The notes under the pieces were generated by a model. It searched no databases and was not told the origin of the DNA. It saw only the letters and a list, made by a program, of their open reading frames with translations. Shown piece by piece: positions 37,164 to 64,000 of a DNA stretch of 64,000 nucleotides (within the stretch, counting starts at the first letter, position 1; each line of letters begins with the position of its first letter). Origin of the DNA: Bolinopsis microptera (taxonomy: Eukaryota > Ctenophora > Tentaculata > Lobata > Bolinopsidae); the NCBI RefSeq assembly GCF_026151205.1, contig NC_087082.1, forward strand, positions 12,573,365-12,637,364, in the 5' to 3' direction. The translations under genes were made by a program, and so were the position numbers.

Positions 37164-38399
37164 GTTGCTCAGATTATATTGCTAGTGGGATACTGGGATC
37201 AAATATAGGTTTTCTACTACAATACATACATAGTAATCTTAACTGATAATCTAGACTTTGTCTTTTTTTAAAAGGTGGTCAAGATCCAAAATCTAGTTCT
37301 CTGTAAAGAGAAAGTTCAGCCCAACCAAACTCCCCCGCCACAGCTTTAACTAAAATATGCAAACTGGAAGAGTTAGCAGCTGTTAAAAGTTAACGCCCAC
37401 TAAGTCTCTACCACACCGACTGCTACCACAGCTGCCACCACTACCCCTTTATATTATAGCTTAAATGCTTCCTAAAGTCACTCAAAACTGTTGCCTGCGT
37501 GACCCTGTGAATCTTAACCAATCATCTTGTCGTATTTCGAGGTTAAAAGGTGGTGCTATCCAACCATCTGAAATTGTCATCCAAGTCATTTAGAGTAATC
37601 AAGTGAAGCGAAGCTGATTGGACCGTCGAAACGTCAAATATCAAAATATATGTTATTATAATATCATTATACAGACAAATATTGCACTGGTTGTCATTTT
37701 AACTGATGCTTAAGTTCTTACCGTAAATTGGTCGGTCGTGGTTTGACTTAAAGTGCCAGCCGATGGTTAGTCAAAATATATTACATGACATTATTACTAT
37801 CTATCAAAAGTTAAAACTCACACAAAATTAAAACTATTGAAAACAAAGCCTATATAATACAAGCATAGCTGATTACAGTTAAAGTGGTCTTGAGGATCTG
37901 TAACGTTTTAATTATCTTCCAATAATAAAGATGAGCAGGACTAGCATTTGTCACGACAAAGAATTTTAAGAAGAAGGATTAAACATGGATATGGGACTGC
38001 AAAATAAGATATGAATAATGTAATGCTCGATTATCATCAATTTTGGTTTTTATCAAAGGAGACATTGAACCTGAGGACTTAGGTGCAGATACAATTTATC
38101 TGTTATTAATAATCCACATTCCACCCAATAACCACTTATAATACCAATGAAATGGAATGTGTTTAGTCTCAGAGGCGAGGTTCTGGCGGCATTTTAACGA
38201 TGTGACATTAAGAGAGAAGTATAGTAGTATCGAGTTATTGCCCTAATTACAGGTTAGCGTTGGTTGACAGACGGAAATAGTAGGTGGAGTAAAATAACTG
38301 CAGAAACGAGAAAACCGTAAAGGGTTAGCGAAAATCTTCATAGCGAACTTACTTTTTCTCAACATTTACTGTCTGCTGAACTGAAAACACTCCTTAGGC
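37164..38399. other. Intergenic between peptide B and CPOX (divergent)
   Basis: The two genes diverge from here, so both promoters should lie in this 1.2 kb. No third peptide copy was found in it. Just upstream of the CPOX exon, CTCCTTAG precedes GCATGGGTG and could be an acceptor, so an upstream CPOX exon is possible. Confidence 0.4.
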
Positions 38400-58582
<20,183 letters not shown>

Positions 58583-61138
58583 GTCAGTTTGAGGGAGATT
58601 TAGTTACTTAGTTTTATCACATTTGTTTTTAGGTTTAACACACATGTTTCAGGGGTAAACACGGATGTATCAATATACCACCTTTCGTGTACATTTGAAT
58701 ATAACGAAGTGGAGGGTTAGGTAAATGAACTAGAGTATCTATCCTTTAGTGTGAGCCACCATGTTGTAAATATAGAGCTTCAGTAGCGACGAGAGACGTT
58801 AATGAACTTAATTTACCACAGTGTTGTTTTAGAGATGTACACTTGAACATATTACACGTGTATAATGATAGTACGTGTAATATTACATTTTATTTCCTCC
58901 ATGCCCACCTTTCTGTGGTGTTAATTTTTATTCCAACTTCACACATTTCGGAGGGTTTGATCGCCACCAGTGCGAAGGTTTTTAAGATAAAATTGACATA
59001 CGATTCCAAATAATGCTGGCATCAAATCCCGAGGGAGCAAGTATTAGTTCAGTATCGTACAGTTGGGTTTACTATAAAGCTTGACTATCGTCACAACACC
59101 AACAAATTTCATCAAATTTGATTTTCTGCTTGGTTCTGACGTGAAATTAGGCCGAAATCGAAACAAGATAAGCGGGAAAGTTCACCGAATTTGTAGTTCC
59201 TTCCATATTCCGAGTTAGTGTCGTGGATATCGCACTTTATAAGGTTCTAAGATTACTTATGGTATATATCCTTTGACCATGAAGGCTTAATGAGAATAAT
59301 ATATAGGCCACATTGATTTTCTTATCAGTATCTTAAGAGCCAAACACAAGACACCGAAACGAAATATTCGGTTAAATGTTCCGCTTATCATGTCACACAT
59401 TCAGCCTTGTTTCATGGATATTTCTGTCGGAGGACAAGCAGAAGAAACAAGAATTTCGCCGCGGTAACACCACGCACGATCAAATTTCCCTACTGCCTAC
59501 ATTCTACAATGTAATTGTTCTACTTTTTTGTATTCCAGAGTGGTGTTAGGCGCATGTAATAATCGTTTATATTATATTACTATTAGGCGTACAGAACTTG
59601 AAAAATCCTGCGCGCATCTGAGGTGTCGCCGTCGATCTGTATGTGGTTTGGTTGTAAACCATTTCATACTTTGCGCGGTTTTGTTTCGTGTTAACGATGC
59701 GTATCATGATTCATGTCACGTCATATTATTGCATCGTATGCCAACTTTATTGACTGTAATGAAATATTCTGTCTCGTCTTAGTTATTATTTGTATCTAAC
59801 ATAAACTAATACATTTTGATGCTTAATCGACACATCTACAGCACCATCGACTATCATTTGATACAGGATTCTTTAAAAGCATACCGCAATCTTGATATTA
59901 GTTGCTTCTTGAATGTAAATGTAAAGTAACATCTGTTCTCAACTATGTATTCACTTTTTACCATTCAGTGTCGATTAATTGTTAAATAATCAATAATCAG
60001 CCACGAGTTTATCAGCTGATATCATAATTTTATTTGTTTTGACTTGCTGAATTTTATCACTCGGTAATTTATTAAGCTTGTTTCACCAAAATAACACAAA
60101 AATTGATGATTGATCCGTGTGTAACGGTCGTCAAGGACCAAAAACTGGTTGTTATGCCTGAAATTAATTAACACATAACTGGCGTCCCGCGCGCAAAATA
60201 GCCTCCTTTTATACACATAATTATAGGGGAGTGGTCTATATTGCGAAGGAGCAGACTTTTGTCGACACCGCAGGTCCATCGGGCCACCTCATATATCCAA
60301 ACCCGATTACTTATTCCCAACGATCTTTTTGCTTTCTGCAAGAGCAGGGAAAAATTAGTATCAACATTAAATATTGCTCTTAAGTGTTTGAATACCACAT
60401 CAAATAATTATTTTTTTCTTTTTAGGATTACAGGTTATAATTGAAATAAGTATCTTGATTAAACAGTCGTTTTGAATAAGCTGTAGATACGATTGTAATT
60501 ATGGATGGAACACCTATCTGTGTTGGCGCATTTAGATTAGATTAAATTTAAAGCCAAAGGTCAACATGTCCCCAGTTTAGGTGTGAAGGCCAAATTGTCA
60601 CATTTTCCCAAGTAAAGGGTGAGGTTAAAGTTGCTTTGTTGATTTATTTATTTCTCTATCATTAGATCATTGTCAGAACCATACTGAACAAATTGAAAAT
60701 CATATCAGAAAAATGGACCAACGAGAAAACTACAATTCAAAATTTGGAAAATTCGAAACAATAACATAAAAAAGATATAATCTCAAAATTATCGATGAAA
60801 AATCGAATATTACATACTGCTCACAACTGAAATAGAGACATGAGACGTAAAAATGGACGATTTAAAAAATTCGGTCCCAAAGATTATCGTTTTTCATCTG
60901 TATTGTACTAAAATGGTGGTTCTCGGAATCATTCCATTAGTGATTGGCGAACAAGCCGAAATCGATATTGGCTGAAGTCTCAATTTCAATTGTGACATGA
61001 GAATTTACAAAATTTGTACAGTTTTAGGACTTACACAGTTGTATAGCAATTAACAAATAAGATGCTAGGGTCTTCATAACCTTATTACGATTTAATAGTC
61101 CTATGGCTTAAAATCTAAAACTCACTAAAAGTAAACTG
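58583..61138. other. Region after the last visible CPOX exon
   Basis: I searched by eye for the missing CPOX 3' exons (a YVEFNLLYDRG-type block) and found none. The stretch holds the second copy of the dispersed repeat at 59446-60360. The convergent carotenoid oxygenase gene begins (3' end) at 61139. Confidence 0.5.
59446..60360. repeat. Dispersed repeat, copy at 59-60 kb
   Basis: Blocks at 59446-59490 and 60220-60360 match 41144-41190 and 41445-41600 in the same order. The spacing is 0.73 kb here and 0.26 kb there, so one copy carries an insertion or deletion of about 0.5 kb. Two short frames in it have no recognisable protein. Confidence 0.7.
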
Positions 61139-62734
61139 TTAATCACTGAACCACCAGCCATGTATGGTATAAGGAACCTTTACTAAATTATCAAACCTAG
61201 CTAAAACCTTCAAATCTTTAGCGTTCCAAACTATCAGCTCAGTCGTACTGTTGATCGTGTCATAAACATGTGCCACTATCACTCCATCGTCTTCTGAAGT
61301 GGGTTTAGGGTTTGCTGCAAAGACTGGCTCCATCACAAGCTTGCCATCCTCGTGCCAAGTGGTAGAGGTCTTCTTGCAGAGGTCATACTTCAGCAAGTCC
61401 ATGTTATTGGGGTTCATCTGCCACTGCTGGAAGTAACAGAAGCAGTATTCCTTTCCTACGTAAGCTGGATTGATAAAAGGAAACTCGACTAAGGCATCAA
61501 CTGGCTCCCAGTTCCTGGGTAAATCCTCTATGGTATACTGGTTGGTGTTGATGTTGAGGATATAACGTCTGAGCGTGGTGTTCCAAGGCATGTTCTTGTA
61601 CATAAATTCAGGGTCTTTCATGTTAGGGACCTTCAAGACATCGAAAAGGCAGTGCTTGTTCAGATCAAGTGCGTGGACATCAGAAGTAGTTGGAGCGTCC
61701 ATCACTACTTCCGTCTCTCCCTTAAAGTTGGTCCTCTCGAAAGAGTTCATGACGTGAACTCCTCTTGCTGGGGGCAGTTCAAATGTGTGAAGTTCTCCTG
61801 TTGCTATTGAGATGACATGGAAGTAGAAGGGGTTGTCGTATGTAAAGCGCATGCTGTGGCACAAATGGGTCATATCAAACATTATATTCATGAAGGACTC
61901 TGGGGAGAACTGGAGATTCCACAGTGGTACAACAATGAAGTTTTCTGTGGCACCAAACATGTGAAGCATCCTGATATCAGACATTGATCGGGGGATGCTG
62001 CCTATCTTTCTTGTCTTAATTTCTCCGGAACTGGTCGCTGAGTACTCGAAAAAGTCGTAGGATAGTTTCGACATCTTCCATGGGAGCATGGACATGGAAA
62101 GGATGTAGTTGAAGCTGGTTCCAGAGACGTGCTTGGCGTAGTGAGCCGCGGAGAACATAGCCGTTCTGGTTGATCCGATTGTAGCAACAGCTCCACTAAG
62201 CAGAGGTTGTTTGTACTTCAAGGAATGAGGTAGCATTTGTTCCATCATCGGGCTCTCTGTTGTAACTGTTACACTTTTACCGTTATCCAGATCCCATATA
62301 GCGATGTTGGCGTTGTCTTTTTGCTCCGGTTTGGCCATCATAACCTGAAGTTCCTCTTGCATGGTAAGATCGGGTACAACATCACCCATATACGCGTTAG
62401 GAGCCAGGATATTGTCTTTCATCGTCTTGTTATAAAGATGTGAAGGGATCATCTTTGCGGTGTACTTCACGGTTCCATCTCCATCAAAATTCCAGCCATG
62501 GATTTTAGCTAAGCCATCAACGATATTGTTGACGGACCGTCCACCGTGCTCAAACAGACCAGGTCCTACTCTGTAAAGATCTCCTTTTAACCAGGTGGGC
62601 AGGGCTCCTTCCGTCTTATTAAGGACTAAGTCGCTGTAATCATTTGGTTCTGATGAGAGCAGTGCTGTCATATCTCCAGATCCGAGGGTAATCCAGCTGA
62701 TTAGTATCAGTGCTCCTAAATGAACCTGGACCAT
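61139..62734 (-). CDS. Carotenoid oxygenase (BCO/RPE65/NinaB superfamily), intronless, with signal peptide
   Basis: One uninterrupted frame of 531 codons, the normal length for animal carotenoid oxygenases. Members use a four-His non-haem iron to cleave carotenoids or isomerise retinoids. The N-terminal landmark LPTWLKGDLYRVGPGLFE and FDGDGTV fit the family. Likely iron ligands are His198 (SAAHYAKH), His258 (MLHMFGATENFIVV), His327 (GVHVMNSFE) and His525 (YTIHGWWFSD at the C-terminus); EDDGVIVAHVYD (about 481-492) is another family block. The vertebrate PDPCK palmitoylation motif is absent. Residues 1-20 (MVQVHLGALILISWITLGSG) form a typical signal peptide, and there are potential N-glycosylation sites (NKT twice, NTT, NST), so the product may be secreted or luminal, unusual for this mostly cytosolic family. 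The gene lies antisense and downstream of the last visible CPOX exon. I cannot tell the substrate. Confidence 0.93.
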   Translation of the reverse strand: MVQVHLGALILISWITLGSGDMTALLSSEPNDYSDLVLNKTEGALPTWLKGDLYRVGPGLFEHGGRSVNNIVDGLAKIHGWNFDGDGTVKYTAKMIPSHLYNKTMKDNILAPNAYMGDVVPDLTMQEELQVMMAKPEQKDNANIAIWDLDNGKSVTVTTESPMMEQMLPHSLKYKQPLLSGAVATIGSTRTAMFSAAHYAKHVSGTSFNYILSMSMLPWKMSKLSYDFFEYSATSSGEIKTRKIGSIPRSMSDIRMLHMFGATENFIVVPLWNLQFSPESFMNIMFDMTHLCHSMRFTYDNPFYFHVISIATGELHTFELPPARGVHVMNSFERTNFKGETEVVMDAPTTSDVHALDLNKHCLFDVLKVPNMKDPEFMYKNMPWNTTLRRYILNINTNQYTIEDLPRNWEPVDALVEFPFINPAYVGKEYCFCYFQQWQMNPNNMDLLKYDLCKKTSTTWHEDGKLVMEPVFAANPKPTSEDDGVIVAHVYDTINSTTELIVWNAKDLKVLARFDNLVKVPYTIHGWWFSD

Positions 62735-64000
62735 ACCTGATAATAGATCAGTGTTAGGAAATATCCTGGTAAAAATCCAAGAATCCAGGACTATTTATGG
62801 TAAGGGGTCGTTCATATACTACAGTTCTACGTAATCAATTGTTTGGCAATTAGAATTTGAAGGCCTCATCTACCTCTCGAGGTATGATCTTGGAGTCGAG
62901 GCTTCCAAGCACAATGAGGTCGTCCTTTGATAAATTATTATAATTCAAATTGTGTTTGTAATTGTGGATGTAATGTCTTATTTTGCGCAGCAGCGATATT
63001 GAATGTTGATACTAAGTAGCCAATAACACGACCTTTTATACGCTTTAAAAATCGGTTATAAGAATTATAATATTATGTCAATGTCAAATCTGCGATTGAT
63101 TGATCTCAAATAACATAAAATAGTGTGAGCACTAACAATAACTATATAACGTCTCTAAATTGACTAAAAGTAATGAGCGATGATATCGTACGTGATTTTT
63201 CTATCGTACTGTAGAGTTCTACCGTCACCCTCTCCCTAACGCGTGATTACCGTCACAATATCAAATCACAATTTCAGCCTAGTTTCATGAAAGAAAAAAG
63301 AAACTTTATGGTGTTGTGACGATAACCACGCATAATAGTGTCGGTAGAAGTGAAAAAAGTGTAAAATATGAAAAACACTAGAATTAATAAATACAGAATA
63401 GTCAAATAGTGTGATATCCAATTCTAAATCTAGCGTACAATTTTTAACAACCAGTATGAGTATATAACAATTTTTAAAGGGGCGATGAAATTAAAAGTAT
63501 GTGATTTTTATTCCGTTCTGTCGAGTTATATCGTACTGTAGAGTTCTACCGTCACGGCGCGTCACCCTGTCCCTAACGCGTGATTACCGCCACAATATCA
63601 AATCACAATTTCAGCTTAGTTTCATGAAAGAAAAAAGCAAAAAAAATGATAAAACTTTATGGTGTTGTGACGATAACCACGCGTAATAGTGACGGTAGAA
63701 GGGGCGATGAAATTAAAAGTATGTGATTTTTATTCCGTTGATCTGTCGAGTTCTATAACACGTGACAAGCGGATGCTTTAATTAAACTAGCAGGAACCCG
63801 TATAATATAACCCTAAACGGTGTCAAGACTCAAAATACTAAAATAATTATTACCTATTTAATCGGCGTTTTTGAGACCACTTGGGGGCCCAAATTTTCGG
63901 CTCTAAAATCATTATTCCTTGGCCAATTTTTTATTTTTTCATGCCGATTTGAAGGCCATTAAAGCATTTGACCCAGCCAAAAAAGTTCCAGTTGTATATC
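62735..64000. other. Upstream of the carotenoid oxygenase; repeats only
   Basis: No gene was recognised up to the right edge. A fragment at 62870-62920 (GATCTTGGAGTCGAGGCTTC) belongs to the 247-bp repeat family of 42.6 kb. The duplicated inverted-repeat unit is listed next. Confidence 0.45.
63205..63735. repeat. Duplicated unit with TTCTACCGTCAC inverted ends
   Basis: 63211-63355 and 63539-63700 are about 90% alike (TCCCTAACGCGTGATTACCG, CACAATATCAAATCACAATT, CTTTATGGTGTTGTGACGAT). In the second copy the ends TTCTACCGTCAC and GTGACGGTAGAA are exact inverted repeats, so each unit looks like a small MITE of about 160 bp. The flanking ATGTGATTTTTATTCCGTT also recurs (63499 and 63720). This suggests tandem duplication of about 330 bp including flank. 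Confidence 0.7.

Overview
The window is AT-rich animal (metazoan) nuclear DNA. Its genes are split by GT-AG introns and use the standard code, and its proteins are typical animal ones (a ZMYND8-type chromatin reader, SF1, NAGK, CPOX, a carotenoid oxygenase). The rich mix of inverted-repeat elements, homopolymer tracts and minisatellites, with moderate introns, suggests an invertebrate. A cnidarian or another early-branching animal is my best guess, but the sequence does not prove it.

Layout. 1-873 (-): 5' part of a non-LTR retrotransposon ORF1 with a PHD finger, running off the left edge. 1692-8212 (-): complete 14-exon ZMYND8-like gene (PHD, bromodomain, PWWP, coiled coil, MYND). 8899-17964 (-): complete 13-exon splicing factor 1 / branchpoint-binding protein gene. 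18460-20208 (-): LINE reverse transcriptase, 5'-truncated and carrying one stop codon. 20.2-29.9 kb: no host gene recognised; Helitron-type remnants at 24.5-26.8 kb. 29877-33897 (+): complete 8-exon N-acetylglucosamine kinase gene. 35480-36020 and 36721-37163 (-): two small two-exon genes for secreted, acidic-pro / basic-C-terminal peptides that both end in Arg-Arg-Trp. 38400-58582 (+): first seven recognised coding exons of coproporphyrinogen oxidase, with a 9.7-kb first intron full of repeats; the last roughly 65 codons are not in the window. 61139-62734 (-): intronless carotenoid oxygenase with an N-terminal signal sequence. 62.7-64 kb: repeats only.

Most notable: three of the four long spliced genes carry a tandem repeat on, or directly beside, a splice junction. 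In NAGK, seven potential micro-exons (24, 24, 24, 24, 24, 24 and 33 nt, all frame-neutral) follow exon 7, all with a 3' splice site and six of seven with a GT donor. In CPOX the exon-1 donor is triplicated with a 42-nt, in-frame, stop-free period. In SF1 the intron before the zinc-knuckle exon holds about 14 copies of a 19-nt unit that reads, in the sense strand, like a branchpoint (CTAAC) plus a CAG acceptor, in the gene for the protein that binds branchpoints. Exon models were built by hand: the summed exon lengths of ZMYND8-like (2139 nt), SF1 (2061 nt), NAGK (1017 nt) and both peptide genes are exact multiples of three with one terminal stop, which supports them.
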